Source: Synechococcales cyanobacterium CNB (GTDB taxonomy: Bacteria; Planctomycetota; Phycisphaerae; Phycisphaerales; UBA1924). From it: 64,000 bases of DNA. Below the pieces are notes generated by a model. It was not told the DNA's origin. It made no database searches and saw nothing but the letters and a program-made list of their open reading frames with translations. Positions 46,144 through 56,610 of this stretch are shown in pieces; position 1 is the first letter of the stretch, and the number at the start of each line of letters is the position of its first letter. The position numbers were made by a program, and so were the translations under genes. The DNA lies in the NCBI GenBank assembly GCA_030263455.1, contig SZOZ01000009.1, positions 1 to 64,000 on the forward strand, written 5' to 3'.

Positions 46144-46605
46144 CTAGAGGGGGCGGACGGCGCGCATGTCGTGCTTGGCTTCGAGAACGGCTCGGAGGTT
46201 GCAGATGTGCCAGGCCCAGAACTGGGCTTCGAGCGCCATGCCGACGAGCGAGTCCTCGTCCGGTGCGAACGGCCCCTGGCGGAACCGGAGGATGGAGCCT
46301 CGCTCGACGTCCGGTACGACTTCCCAGTAGATGGGTGCGTGCTGGTCGCGGTGGGCGGCGTACCAGTCCCAGGTGATGCGGCCGCCGGGGTCGTAGTCGA
46401 GAATGGCGATGGTGGTGCGGCGTTTGGCCTTCTCGTCCCATCCGAGGGTGATGAGACCACCTTGGCGCAGGTCCACCTCGGCGGAGACAGGGAACCACGT
46501 CGAGAGTCCCGCGCCCGTTGTGAGGCAGGCGAAGGTCAGCTCGTGATGCACGGCGATTCGCTGCTCGTGCTCGATCCAGTAGCCATCGTCCTCGCGCCGG
46601 ATCAT
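46144..46605 (-). CDS. SRPBCC (AHSA1-like) domain protein
   Basis: A 153-residue START-like/SRPBCC protein. IEHEQRIAVHHELTFACLTT and STWFPVSAEVDLRQGGLITL open the fold; YDPGGRITWDWY and GSILRFRQGPF continue the sheet, and a final long helix (LEAQFWAWHICNLRAVLEAK) would cover the pocket. The family binds hydrophobic ligands or assists Hsp90-type chaperones; ligand unknown. GGAGGCCACC precedes the ATG at 46605. It is convergent with the bactofilin pair. Confidence 0.82.
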   Translation of the reverse strand: MIRREDDGYWIEHEQRIAVHHELTFACLTTGAGLSTWFPVSAEVDLRQGGLITLGWDEKAKRRTTIAILDYDPGGRITWDWYAAHRDQHAPIYWEVVPDVERGSILRFRQGPFAPDEDSLVGMALEAQFWAWHICNLRAVLEAKHDMRAVRPL

Positions 46606-46658
46606 GGTGGCCTCCGCCCTCCGTTTGCAGAGCATACCCGGTCCGGGCCGCTGAGACG

Positions 46659-46700
46659 CTCACGCGGAGGCGGGGGGACGCGGATGGCGAGGATGCGGCG
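46659..46700 (+). repeat. Dispersed repeat family 2, copy 3
   Basis: GCTCACGCGGAGGCGGGGGG followed by ACGCGGATGGCGAGGATGCG. It is the longest and most degenerate copy, in the divergent gap upstream of the zinc-ribbon membrane gene. Confidence 0.45.
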
Positions 46701-46771
46701 TGCGCAGCGTTCGCACGCGGCCCGATGGGTCGGGTTGTTCCTTGTTGATGCGTTTCCGGTACACTGCGGCG

Positions 46772-47155
46772 ATGCCGCATCGCGCCGCCATCCCGCCCGA
46801 GCGGATCAACGCACTGCGTGCGATCGCCACGCTGGTTGTGCGGGGGGTGGCGGTGTGGTGCCTCGGGTTCGGAGCGTACCTGTTTCTCAAGAAGGCCCTG
46901 CTTGCAGTGAGCATCGGGGATCTGACGCACATGTTCCGCGTCTACATGGACGACGGCGACATGCACTCCACATCGCGCGGACTCGCGCTGATGGTGGTCG
47001 GCTCTGTTCTCGCGTTGCTTTCGCGGCGCGTCGCGGGCTGGGTGGTTCCGGTTCCTGCCACGGGGTGCCCGCGGTGCGGATACCCGACGCCGGACTCGGA
47101 GGGCCGGTGCCCGGAGTGCGGGCTGCCGGGCTTTGAGCGAGACGAGTCCGAGTGA
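46772..47155 (+). CDS. Membrane protein with C-terminal zinc ribbon
   Basis: A 127-residue protein with two hydrophobic segments (IATLVVRGVAVWCLGFGAYL and RGLALMVVGSVLALLSRRVA) followed by a zinc ribbon: CPRCGYPTPDSEGRCPECG, a C-x2-C-x10-C-x2-C motif near the C terminus. The ribbon is of a kind widely attached to planctomycete membrane proteins. Function unknown. The ATG at 46772 is used; in-frame ATGs at 46700 and 46748 would add 24 or 8 residues that look unlike the rest. It is convergent with the last gene of the respiratory cluster. Confidence 0.7.
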   Translation: MPHRAAIPPERINALRAIATLVVRGVAVWCLGFGAYLFLKKALLAVSIGDLTHMFRVYMDDGDMHSTSRGLALMVVGSVLALLSRRVAGWVVPVPATGCPRCGYPTPDSEGRCPECGLPGFERDESE

Positions 47156-47167
47156 GGGCGGCTCACG

Positions 47168-47213
47168 CGCCGATACAAGAGCGCGAACGCTCCTTTACGG
47201 TCGCGACTGGTTG
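47168..47213 (+). repeat. Dispersed repeat family 1, copy 3
   Basis: CGCCGATACAAG opens this copy and AACGCTCCTTTACGGTCGCG with ACTGGTTG closes it. It overlaps the 3' end of the minus-strand gene at 47195 and supplies its last residues (VNQSRP) and stop. Confidence 0.6.
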
Positions 47214-48013
47214 ACGGTCGGGTTCGTTGTGGGTCGGTTCGGTGCGACGGCGACGAGGATCGCGGCGACGAAGGCGAAGATGGCAATGGAGGCCGCGGGG
47301 AGAGTCCAGCCTGCGGCACGGATCGCGCTGTCGGCGGCCATGATGCGCGGGCCGCTCCCCTCGGGCATGACGTGCAAGGCGGCGTCGAACTGCCATGAGT
47401 CCGGTCGCAGCGTGGGCAGGCCGTTGTGGACCGTCGGCGCGTCGGGCGAGTAGGGCCGTCCCTGCGGGTAGGCGAAGCGCTCGTGCCGGATCGTGCCTTC
47501 GGGGAGGAGCTCGTACACGTCGAACGTCCAGTCCTTGCGCCAGATGCGGCCCCAGGTCTCGGGGTCCGCCCCCGGAGGGGGGGTGCGGGTCACGACGGCG
47601 ATGCGGTCGGCGATCTCGCCCGAAGTGAGGGCGTCGGCGAACTCGCGGTCGGTGCGGCCACTGAGGGGCGCGAAGCGAAGCACACGCATCCAGTCCTCGT
47701 GGCGGACGAGGCCGGGCAGGCTCGCGGCGTGCGCGCGGGGTGCGACGGTGACCCGCAATCGCACCTGCTCCTCGCCGTAGCGGAGCAACAGCGCCCCGAA
47801 CGGCTCGGCCTCGGTTGCGGGCTGATCGTCGAAGGCGACCGGTCGGCCGGCGTACTCGAAGCGCGTGTCGGCGACCGGGCGGAAGGCGTAGACGGTGCGG
47901 CCGTGGCGCTCGACGAAGGCCGCAAGCCGGCGGGCCATCAGATAGCCGGAGGCGATCGCGCCGAAGAGGGCGAGCAAAGCGACCGCGGCGGCGATGGCGC
48001 GAGCGCGGCTCAT
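47195..48013 (-). CDS. Two-helix membrane protein at the end of the respiratory cluster
   Basis: A 272-residue protein: an N-terminal membrane helix (AIAAAVALLALFGAIASGYL), a large outer domain (about 30-235) and a second helix near the end (LPAASIAIFAFVAAILVAVA). The outer domain is mixed (FRPVADTRFEYAGRPVAFDD, WTFDVYELLPEGTIRHERFA) without known catalytic residues. It lies 19 bases after coxD on the same strand, so it belongs to the act-cox unit; an assembly or stability role is possible but unproven. Its stop codon lies in repeat family 1. Confidence 0.7.
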   Translation of the reverse strand: MSRARAIAAAVALLALFGAIASGYLMARRLAAFVERHGRTVYAFRPVADTRFEYAGRPVAFDDQPATEAEPFGALLLRYGEEQVRLRVTVAPRAHAASLPGLVRHEDWMRVLRFAPLSGRTDREFADALTSGEIADRIAVVTRTPPPGADPETWGRIWRKDWTFDVYELLPEGTIRHERFAYPQGRPYSPDAPTVHNGLPTLRPDSWQFDAALHVMPEGSGPRIMAADSAIRAAGWTLPAASIAIFAFVAAILVAVAPNRPTTNPTVNQSRP

Positions 48014-48032
48014 GCGCGAGGATAGGAGCGCA

Positions 48033-48731
48033 TCAGTGCCCGCCGTGCGCGGCGTCGGGGGCCGGGGCGTGCTCGTCGAGCGCGCCGCTCAGGCCGCGTT
48101 GCGGGCGCGAGCGGTTGGGTCCGACAGCGGCGTCCTCGTGGTGCGGGTGCTTCTCGGCGAGCTTCTTCTCGACGTAGTCCGCGCCCTTCTTTTCGACGGT
48201 GACGTTGCGGACGTAACCGGCGATGGGGCCGACGATGTTCTCTACCCTTGGGTTGCCGTGCTCGTCAACCTCCCCGGACTTGCGTGTGAGGTTGACGCCG
48301 GTGCCTCCGGCGGTGATCTGCTGGGCGCGGTACGCCTCGACGCGGTCGCGGTTGCCGAGGTCGAGGGCGGTGAAGGAGAGGAAGATGGCGAACGCGAAGA
48401 GGCAGAAGAGGAAGACGATGGTGTTGAGGGGGTTGTCGTACTTGAGGGCCATGAAGAAGGTGACGACGAGGAAGGCCTTCACCGTGGCGATGGTCATGGC
48501 GATGATGACGTTCGCCCAGTGCGGGATGTTCCAGCCCATGACCTCGATCATGTAGGTCTCGACCTCGGCCGCGCCGACGGTCAGGCCCGTGAAGGCGAGG
48601 AGCGCGAGCAGCACGAGCAGGAGGGTGCGTCCGCTCATGACGTGATGCCCGTGGTCGACGTAGGTGAACCCGTGTGGATTGTTGGGGTCGTACTCGTCGC
48701 CGTTGTGGTGGGTCGGCTTGCTGTGGCTCAT
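48033..48731 (-). CDS. coxD: Cytochrome c oxidase subunit IV with C-terminal extension
   Basis: A 232-residue subunit IV-type protein of caa3 oxidases. Residues about 30-125 contain three membrane helices (LLLVLLALLAFTGLTVGAAE, IIAMTIATVKAFLVVTFFMA, VFLFCLFAFAIFLSFTALDL), with the family feature K-x-x-x-V-x-x-F-F-M-A-L. A soluble C-terminal extension of about 105 residues follows, His- and charge-rich at the end, which usual subunits IV lack. The N terminus is also His-rich. It is encoded between coxC and the last gene of the cluster. Confidence 0.85.
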   Translation of the reverse strand: MSHSKPTHHNGDEYDPNNPHGFTYVDHGHHVMSGRTLLLVLLALLAFTGLTVGAAEVETYMIEVMGWNIPHWANVIIAMTIATVKAFLVVTFFMALKYDNPLNTIVFLFCLFAFAIFLSFTALDLGNRDRVEAYRAQQITAGGTGVNLTRKSGEVDEHGNPRVENIVGPIAGYVRNVTVEKKGADYVEKKLAEKHPHHEDAAVGPNRSRPQRGLSGALDEHAPAPDAAHGGH

Positions 48732-48743
48732 GGGTGGGTCCGG

Positions 48744-49445
48744 TCAGTGGATGAGGTACAGGAGCGGGAAGAGGAAGATCCAGATGAGGTCGACGAGGTG
48801 CCAGTAGAGTCCGGAGTTTTCGAGCATGGTGTAGTGCGTTGGGCCGTAGGCCTTGTGGCGCACGGAGCGGTAGAGGCACCAGGCGAGGAGGCACGCGCCG
48901 ATGACGACGTGGAGGGCGTGGATGCCGGTAGCGCAGTAGTAGACGCTCCACCAGATCGGCTCCTGCGGGTGGCCCCAGTAGGGGTAGTCGAAGAGGACGC
49001 CGGGCCGCTTGCCCTCGGCCCACTTGGGGCCGTACTCGAAGGTGAACTTGATGGCGACGAACGCTGCCGCACAGATGAGCGTGATGATGAGGTTGAAGTG
49101 CAGCCAGAAGCGCTTGTTGAGCTGTGCGCAGCGGATGCTGGAAGCCACCGTGTAGGAAGAGATGAGCAGGACGACGGTGTTCAGCCCGCCCCAGCGCACG
49201 TCGAGGGAGTGGCTGCCGGAGGCGAAGGCCTCGGGGTACATCATGCGGAAGATGGCGTAGGCGCAGAAGAGGCCGGCGAAGAGCAGGACTTCGGTGGCGA
49301 GGAAGAGCCAGAAGCCGAGCTTGCAGGCGTCGAACTCGTCGGCGGCGGAGCGGAAGTGTGACGCGGCGACGTAGCGCTTCCAGCCCGGGACCGAGGGGTC
49401 GGCCGGCGACGGCTGATGATCGTGGTGCGTGGGGATGCTGGTCAT
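48744..49445 (-). CDS. coxC: Cytochrome c oxidase subunit III
   Basis: A 233-residue subunit III with about five to six membrane helices. KLGFWLFLATEVLLFAGLFC contains the conserved Glu, and HALHVVIGACLLAWCLY has the H-x-x-H-V pattern of the family. ALENSGLYWHLVDLIWIFLF-type sequence (LENSGLYWHLVDLIWIFLFP) closes the protein. The subunit stabilises the catalytic core and proton uptake. It lies 12 bases after coxA and 12 bases before coxD. Confidence 0.95.
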   Translation of the reverse strand: MTSIPTHHDHQPSPADPSVPGWKRYVAASHFRSAADEFDACKLGFWLFLATEVLLFAGLFCAYAIFRMMYPEAFASGSHSLDVRWGGLNTVVLLISSYTVASSIRCAQLNKRFWLHFNLIITLICAAAFVAIKFTFEYGPKWAEGKRPGVLFDYPYWGHPQEPIWWSVYYCATGIHALHVVIGACLLAWCLYRSVRHKAYGPTHYTMLENSGLYWHLVDLIWIFLFPLLYLIH

Positions 49446-49457
49446 CGTCGTCTCCGG

Positions 49458-51248
<1,791 letters not shown>

Positions 51249-51309
51249 CGGTCGCTCGCCTTCGGAGCCGGTCGCTCCCGGAATGGCGCGTCTCGGCGCG
51301 CCGGGTGGT

Positions 51310-52431
51310 TCAGTTCGGCCCCCCGTTGGCTCCCTGGCCGTTCGCGGGCGCGTCGCCTTCGGGATTTGCGGCCTGCTCGGCTTCGAGCGCGGCCGCGCCG
51401 AGCGGGTGGTCGCTGAGACTGCGGATGTAGGCGGTGATCCAGAGGATCTCGTCCTCGGTGATGATGCCCTGGAAGGAGTTCATCTGGTTGGGGTAGCCCG
51501 CGTGCAGTTTTGCTCCCGGCACGAGGATGGACTCTCGAATGTAGTTATCCCAGGCGGTGCGGTCGTCACCGGGAATCGAGGAGCCGTCGGCGAGCGGGAC
51601 GGGGTTGCCGTAGGCGTTGCGCCAGGTGGGGCCGACGTTGCGTGTGCCGTCGATGGAGTGGCACGCGAAGCAGCCGTGCTTGCGTGCGGCGCGTTCGCCC
51701 ATCTCCTGCGGGGTGCCGCCGACCATACCCCACTGCCCGACGAGGTCGTTGTACTCGGCCTCGGTGACAACGCGAATGACGGCGGCCATCTCGGAGTGCT
51801 GGTCGCCGCAGTACTCGGCGCAGAAGACCCAGTGGGTCTCGCCGGGCTGCATGGGCTGGATCCAGAAGCTGGTGTAGCGGTTGGGCATGACGTCGAACTT
51901 CATGCGGAAGTCCGGGATCCAGAAGGAGTGGATCACGTCGTCGCTGTACATCTTGAAGCGGATCGCACGCCCGGCGGGGAGCACGATGACGGGAACGTTG
52001 CTCGCGCCGAGATGCGTCGTTTCGGGGGAGATGGCGCCGTTGGGGTAGGTAGCGGTCCAGTTCCACTTCATGCCCTTGACGACGATCTCGATCGAGTCGG
52101 CGGGGGGGACGAGCTTGTCGATGTAGGCGTGGAAGCCGCGGAAGAAGATGTAGCCGAGGAAGAGCGAGGGAACGACGGTCCAGACAACTTCGAGCGGCGC
52201 GTTGTGCGAAACGCTGCGCGGGGCGGGGACGCCGGGACGGCGGCGGTACTTGTAGACCCACCAGACCATGAGGCCCATGAGGAGGACGAACCAGAAGGTG
52301 GAGAACCAGAAGACCCACATGAACAGGCTGTCGGTGGCGACGCCCTTGTCCCACGCCGCGCTTCCACGGAAGAACATGTCGTGGACGGGGCCGGTTCGCT
52401 GCGCGAGGGTTGTGAGGGTTGTTGCGGTCAT
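51310..52431 (-). CDS. coxB: Cytochrome c oxidase subunit II fused to cytochrome c (caa3 type)
   Basis: A 373-residue subunit II. Two N-terminal membrane helices ([20 protein letters not shown] and [18 protein letters not shown]) are followed by the cupredoxin domain with the CuA motif [12 protein letters not shown] (about 217-228). A cytochrome c domain follows with heme motif CFACH (about 272-276) and the distal Met region in [15 protein letters not shown]. The fusion makes this a caa3-type enzyme, which takes electrons directly from the ACIII cytochromes. The tail is Glu/Ala/Gly-rich. The ATG overlaps the sco stop (ATGA). Confidence 0.96.
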   Translation of the reverse strand: MTATTLTTLAQRTGPVHDMFFRGSAAWDKGVATDSLFMWVFWFSTFWFVLLMGLMVWWVYKYRRRPGVPAPRSVSHNAPLEVVWTVVPSLFLGYIFFRGFHAYIDKLVPPADSIEIVVKGMKWNWTATYPNGAISPETTHLGASNVPVIVLPAGRAIRFKMYSDDVIHSFWIPDFRMKFDVMPNRYTSFWIQPMQPGETHWVFCAEYCGDQHSEMAAVIRVVTEAEYNDLVGQWGMVGGTPQEMGERAARKHGCFACHSIDGTRNVGPTWRNAYGNPVPLADGSSIPGDDRTAWDNYIRESILVPGAKLHAGYPNQMNSFQGIITEDEILWITAYIRSLSDHPLGAAALEAEQAANPEGDAPANGQGANGGPN

Positions 52432-53354
52432 GTGGTCTGCCCTGCCAGCGCGCCGCGTGCGGGCGCTTGCGTTGTGGAAGCGTCGGAGCGCCGGCCCCGG
52501 GTTCGCCTGCGACGGACGATGCGCTCGCGGGCGAGGAGGGCGGCGATGAGGCCGAAGACGCCGATCATGGCGAGCACCCCGCCGATCTGCATGACGCGGA
52601 ATGCGGCGAGCGTGTACGTGCCCGCGGTCGGGTCGTAGCGATAGCAGAAGTGGAGGAAATAGTCGCCGATCGACTGGGCGATCCGACCGCCGGAGGCGTC
52701 GAGCAGCGCGAGGCGGACCTCTCGCGGCGGGTACTCGAAGCCGTAGACAGCGGACGAGACGCGGCCGTCCGGCGTGAGCACGAAGAAGGCGACGGGATGG
52801 CTGTACTCGCCGTTGGGCAGGGCACGGTAGTCGTAGCCGACGGCGTCGGCGAGACGGCGGACGTGCTGCTCCTCGCCCGTGTGGAAGGCCCAGCCGGCGC
52901 GGACTCCGGGCGTCTTCTCGCGGTCGTAGGACTCGAGTGTGTGCTGGCGTGCCGAGGCGGCGACGGGCGTGCGCTCGCTCGGGTCGAAACTGGCGACGAC
53001 GACCTGGAAGTCCTTGCCGGCGGTGTAGTCGAGCTGGTTGAGACACTCGACGAGTTTCTGCTGCACGACGGGGCAGACGATCGGGCATCGGTAGTACTGC
53101 AGGACGAGGATGATCGGACGGCCGTCGGTGTTGAAGTAGGAGCCGAAGGGAACCGCCTTGCCGTCGTGGTTGACGAGGACGGCGTCGGGTGGCGTGGGCT
53201 GGCCGCGGCGATCGACGACTTCGAGGCCGCGCACCTGCTCGGGGAGTTCCTTCGAGAGCAGTTGCGCGTTCGCGGCCTGCGCAGCGAGAACGGCGAGCAG
53301 CGCGAAGCGTGCCGCCCATGCACGAACGCTGGTTGTGAACCGGTCAGCTGCCAC
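52428..53354 (-). CDS. sco: Sco1/SenC-family copper chaperone
   Basis: A 308-residue protein with signal peptide (WAARFALLAVLAAQAANA), a thioredoxin-fold Sco domain and a C-terminal membrane helix. The copper site is CPIVCPVVQQK (C-x3-C) with the distant His in NGEYSHPVAFFV. The C-terminal helix (VMQIGGVLAMIGVFGLIAAL) and basic tail (RERIVRRRR) anchor it. It delivers copper to CuA of CoxB. The GTG at 53354 is supported by GGAGGT upstream, and gives a good signal peptide; its first 11 bases overlap the gene before. The domain is longer than in mitochondrial Sco1. Confidence 0.93.
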   Translation of the reverse strand: MAADRFTTSVRAWAARFALLAVLAAQAANAQLLSKELPEQVRGLEVVDRRGQPTPPDAVLVNHDGKAVPFGSYFNTDGRPIILVLQYYRCPIVCPVVQQKLVECLNQLDYTAGKDFQVVVASFDPSERTPVAASARQHTLESYDREKTPGVRAGWAFHTGEEQHVRRLADAVGYDYRALPNGEYSHPVAFFVLTPDGRVSSAVYGFEYPPREVRLALLDASGGRIAQSIGDYFLHFCYRYDPTAGTYTLAAFRVMQIGGVLAMIGVFGLIAALLARERIVRRRRTRGRRSDASTTQAPARGALAGQTT

Positions 53355-53748
53355 TCGTGCCGGACCTCCGGTACTCCTCGACGACGAGACGCTTGGCTCG
53401 CTCGATGGGGATGGTGACGGTGCCCGTGTCGCGGTCCACCCAGACGCTCGGGGCTGCGAGCGCGTTGCGGGCCGCTTCCTTCTCGCTGCGTGCCTTCGTC
53501 GCGGCGGTGATGGTCTCGGTGCGCTGGGCCTTGAGGCGGGTGACGTACCACTCGAAGTAGACGGCGACGCCGAGCACCATTGCGACAACCGAAACGATCA
53601 TCGAGATACACACGACCGCCAGGATGGCGGGCTTGGCGCGAGCGCCGTGCTCGTGCTGCGGTTTGCCCTCGTCCAAGGTGTGCCGGTGCCATGCATCCGG
53701 CTCCTCGTGGACGATCGGCGTCTCGTGCGGCTCTTGGTGCGCGCTCAT
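53344..53748 (-). CDS. Small His-rich single-helix membrane protein
   Basis: A 134-residue protein with a His- and Glu-rich N terminus (HQEPHETPIVHEEPDAWHRH), one membrane helix (AILAVVCISMIVSVVAMVLG, about 40-62) and an outer region ending SVWVDRDTGTVTIPIERAKR then LVVEEYRRS. No family is recognised, but the conserved-looking V-x-I-P-I-x-R-A strand and position between actF and sco suggest a subunit or assembly factor of this respiratory cluster. GGAGA precedes the ATG at 53748. It overlaps sco by 11 bases. Confidence 0.7.
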   Translation of the reverse strand: MSAHQEPHETPIVHEEPDAWHRHTLDEGKPQHEHGARAKPAILAVVCISMIVSVVAMVLGVAVYFEWYVTRLKAQRTETITAATKARSEKEAARNALAAPSVWVDRDTGTVTIPIERAKRLVVEEYRRSGTSGS

Positions 53749-53868
53749 CGACCGGTCTCCGATGCGGCCCCCCGGCCCCGGGTAACTCTTGCCAAACAAT
53801 ATGCATTCCTGTCCGACAGGACGAGCAGGCCCGGACCCGGGTTTTGGGTCGGCTGGGTCCGGGGGTGG

Positions 53869-55221
53869 TCAGACATAGTTCTTGTGCTCCATCGCCTCGG
53901 GCAGGCGGGGATCCTTGAGGGGAAGGAGGGGCCCGGAAGCGACCTTTCGGACATAGAAGCCTGCGAAGACGGCGATGACGCCGACGGTGGCGGCAACGTC
54001 GAGCCACCACGCGGACGGGCCGGGACCGGCCTGGGCGTCGCGAGCGGCCTGGGCGGCCTCGGCACCCGCACCGGCCCGGATCGCCTCCAGCCAGGCTTCG
54101 TTCATCGGGTGGACGTAGACCGTCGGCCGCACGACCCAGACCATGTCGAGGACGTGCATGAGCAGGAGCCAGCACGCGCCGAGCGAGAGAAGAACGGGGG
54201 TGCGCTTGATGCGCCGGGCCATGAGGTAGATGAAGGGCACGATGAAGTGTCCGGCGGCGAGGATGAAGGAGAGGTTCTCCCACCCGCCCGTCTTGCGGTC
54301 GAGGAAGAAGCGGGTCTCCTCGGGGATGTTGCTGTACCAGATGAGGAAGTACTGGCTGAAGGCGATGTAGGCCCAGAAGACGGTGAAGCCGAAGAGGAGC
54401 TTGCCGACGTCGTGGAAGTGGTCCTCGGTGACGAGGCCGTTGAGTCTGCCCACGAACCGGGCCGAGAAGAGGGTGAGCACGACGATGGCGAAGCAGGACA
54501 TGAACGCGCCGGCGAAGTAGTAGACGCCCCACATGGTGCTGAAGAACTCGTAGTCGAGGCTCATCAGCCAGTCGAAGGCCGCGAAGGCAAGGGTGAGAGC
54601 GGTGACGGGGATGCCCCACGCGCTGGTCCAGCGGGCGCGGGCGGTGAGCCAGCGGTCGCCGGTGCGGTCCTGCTCCGTCGAGTACCACCAGAGACGTCGA
54701 GCGAGATAGGTCCAGACGAAGATGTAGAAGAGAGCGCGGATGAGGAAGAAGGTAACGTTGAGGTAGGGCGCCTTCTTTTCGAGGAGGTAGGAGTGCGCGC
54801 GCAGGTCCGGGTCCATCCAGGCGTAGAGCGTGCCGCTGGTAAGGGTCTCGATGAGCAGCACGGGGATCATCAGCCCGACGGCGAGTGGCAGCATGCTCAT
54901 CAGGTTCTCGACCTGTCGGCGGACGGAGGTTGCCCATCCTGCGTTGACGAGGTGGAGGACCATGGTGAAGAGGAGCGCGCCGAGACATGGGGCGAGAACG
55001 GCGGCCGCGCCGACGAGGTAGGAGGCGAGGGCGTGTCGCAGCCCGTAGACGAACGCGCCGATCACGGTGAGGGCGAGTCCGGCCGCGCCGACGAAGAGGA
55101 GCGAGCGTGAGATGGCGGCCGCGCCCGTGCCGGCGAGGCGGACGTTCTCGTCGCGCATGCGCGGCTCGGCGGCGATGGCGTCGAGCTGGCGTTGGTAGGC
55201 TTCGGCGCTGAGCGTGGTCAT
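53869..55221 (-). CDS. actF: Alternative Complex III subunit ActF
   Basis: A 450-residue polytopic membrane protein of the ActF family, with about ten helices. RSLLFVGAAGLALTVIGAFV, SYLVGAAAVLAPCLGALLFT and MVLHLVNAGWATSVRRQ, then RRLWWYSTEQDRTG and AFDWLMSLDYEFFSTMWGVY, are hallmarks of the act cluster. It pairs with ActC in the quinol-oxidising membrane part of the complex. Its C terminus ends with KDPRLPEAMEHKNYV. The start lies four bases inside the actE stop. Confidence 0.94.
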   Translation of the reverse strand: MTTLSAEAYQRQLDAIAAEPRMRDENVRLAGTGAAAISRSLLFVGAAGLALTVIGAFVYGLRHALASYLVGAAAVLAPCLGALLFTMVLHLVNAGWATSVRRQVENLMSMLPLAVGLMIPVLLIETLTSGTLYAWMDPDLRAHSYLLEKKAPYLNVTFFLIRALFYIFVWTYLARRLWWYSTEQDRTGDRWLTARARWTSAWGIPVTALTLAFAAFDWLMSLDYEFFSTMWGVYYFAGAFMSCFAIVVLTLFSARFVGRLNGLVTEDHFHDVGKLLFGFTVFWAYIAFSQYFLIWYSNIPEETRFFLDRKTGGWENLSFILAAGHFIVPFIYLMARRIKRTPVLLSLGACWLLLMHVLDMVWVVRPTVYVHPMNEAWLEAIRAGAGAEAAQAARDAQAGPGPSAWWLDVAATVGVIAVFAGFYVRKVASGPLLPLKDPRLPEAMEHKNYV

Positions 55222-56012
55222 GAGCCGCCCTCCGCGGCGGGCGCGGGTCTGGGCGCGCCCTGGAGTTGCGTTCGTTCGGTTTCGGGGACGTCCTGGAGGC
55301 CGGCGCGGTGGGCGCGCTGCAGAGCGCGGATGTAGGCGACGATGGCCCAGGCGTCGTGCTCGGTGAGGGCGTGGGCGTAGCCGGGCATGAGTTGTCGGCC
55401 GGTTGGGCCGATGAAGCCGTGCAGAGCGACGTCGAAGATGTGTCCTTCCGCGCTGGATGCGCCGCCGGGGAGGAAGCGATCGTCGTGGAAGGAGGGGAGC
55501 GGGTAGGCCCAGGTCTGTCCGACGAGTCCCTTGCCGTCGCCCTTGATCCCGTGGCAGGCGGCGCAGTAGATGTCAAAGCGGTTCTGGCCGCGGTCGAGCA
55601 GGGCCGGTGTGACTTCGACGGGGATGGTGGTGAGGAGGTTGCCGTTGTCATCGACGCCGCGGTAGACGCGATCGTCGGCCTTGAGGAGTTGGGCGCGCTG
55701 GAGCGTGTAGGTGGCGGCCCAAGGCTCGTCGGAGACGACCGGGCTGCGGCCGAAGGCGACCGCCCCCTGCGGGGGCTGGCGCATGGTGCGACCGTCGGCA
55801 AAGAACTCGCTGCGATCCTGTGCCTTCCAGCGGGGCTGATCGTCCATGTCGGGGAAGAACTGTCGCGGGGGGTTGTCGGAGCGATCGCCGCGGCAACCGA
55901 TGAGGGGGAGGGAGGCTGCGGCGAGAAGCAGCGCCAGGGCGTGCGTGGACGCGCGGACGGCGGCACCTGTCCGCTTGGTCGCCCGATCGCTTCGCCACGT
56001 GCTCGTGCTCAT
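55218..56012 (-). CDS. actE: Alternative Complex III monoheme cytochrome ActE
   Basis: A 264-residue lipoprotein (LIGC lipobox, cysteine about 40). The cytochrome c domain has heme motif CAACHG (about 150-155; CxxCH) and a Met region in RQLMPGYAHAL. The N-terminal segment is Pro/Asp-rich (DNPPRQFFPDMDDQPRWK), typical of ActE. It passes electrons from ActA toward CoxB. The start overlaps actD by four bases. Confidence 0.93.
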   Translation of the reverse strand: MSTSTWRSDRATKRTGAAVRASTHALALLLAAASLPLIGCRGDRSDNPPRQFFPDMDDQPRWKAQDRSEFFADGRTMRQPPQGAVAFGRSPVVSDEPWAATYTLQRAQLLKADDRVYRGVDDNGNLLTTIPVEVTPALLDRGQNRFDIYCAACHGIKGDGKGLVGQTWAYPLPSFHDDRFLPGGASSAEGHIFDVALHGFIGPTGRQLMPGYAHALTEHDAWAIVAYIRALQRAHRAGLQDVPETERTQLQGAPRPAPAAEGGS

Positions 56013-56608
56013 GATTCCTCCACGAGTTCGATGGCGGACGCGCCGAGGGATTCGAGCAGTCGCCGCGTGGCGAGGGGGTCGAACTTCGGGTCGGCGGCCT
56101 CGACGACGATGAAGAAGGTATCGTCGCTGGATGAGAGGAAGCGTTCGCTGGCGAGGAGGGGGTGGTTCCAGCGGGGAAGACCGTTGAGGGCCAGCATGCC
56201 CAAGAGGGCGGCGAACGCGCTGAAGAGGACGCCGAGTTCAAAGGTGACCATGAGGAAGGGTTCCCAGGCGAAGTCGGGCTTGCCCTGGACGACGAAGCGG
56301 AAATCGAAGCCGTTCATGTACCACTGCATGAGGAGTGCGCCGGCGACGCCGGTGAAGGCCGCGCCTCCGACGATGAAGGGGAGCTTCGTGCGCTGTTGTC
56401 CCATCGCCTCTTCGATGCCGTGGATGGGGAACGGGGAGTGGACATCCCAGTTGGTGAATCCCTGGTCGCGCATCTTCTCGGCGGCGTGGTAGACCTTCGC
56501 CACGTCGTCGAACTGGGCGAGCACGCCGTGGACGGGCGTGCCGGCCTCGGTGACGAAGCGCGGCGTCGGCGGTCGGAAGAGGAACGGGAGGTAGTGGGAA
56601 AGAGCCAT
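56009..56608 (-). CDS. actD: Alternative Complex III subunit ActD (DUF3341)
   Basis: A 199-residue membrane subunit with two helices (LPFIVGGAAFTGVAGALLMQ and VTFELGVLFSAFAALLGML). The N-terminal domain VLAQFDDVAKVYHAAEKMRD and QGFTNWDVHSPFPIHGIEEA is the DUF3341 signature. It is a small structural part of the complex. It overlaps actE by four bases and starts two bases after the actC stop. Confidence 0.94.
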   Translation of the reverse strand: MALSHYLPFLFRPPTPRFVTEAGTPVHGVLAQFDDVAKVYHAAEKMRDQGFTNWDVHSPFPIHGIEEAMGQQRTKLPFIVGGAAFTGVAGALLMQWYMNGFDFRFVVQGKPDFAWEPFLMVTFELGVLFSAFAALLGMLALNGLPRWNHPLLASERFLSSSDDTFFIVVEAADPKFDPLATRRLLESLGASAIELVEES

Positions 56609-56610
56609 GG

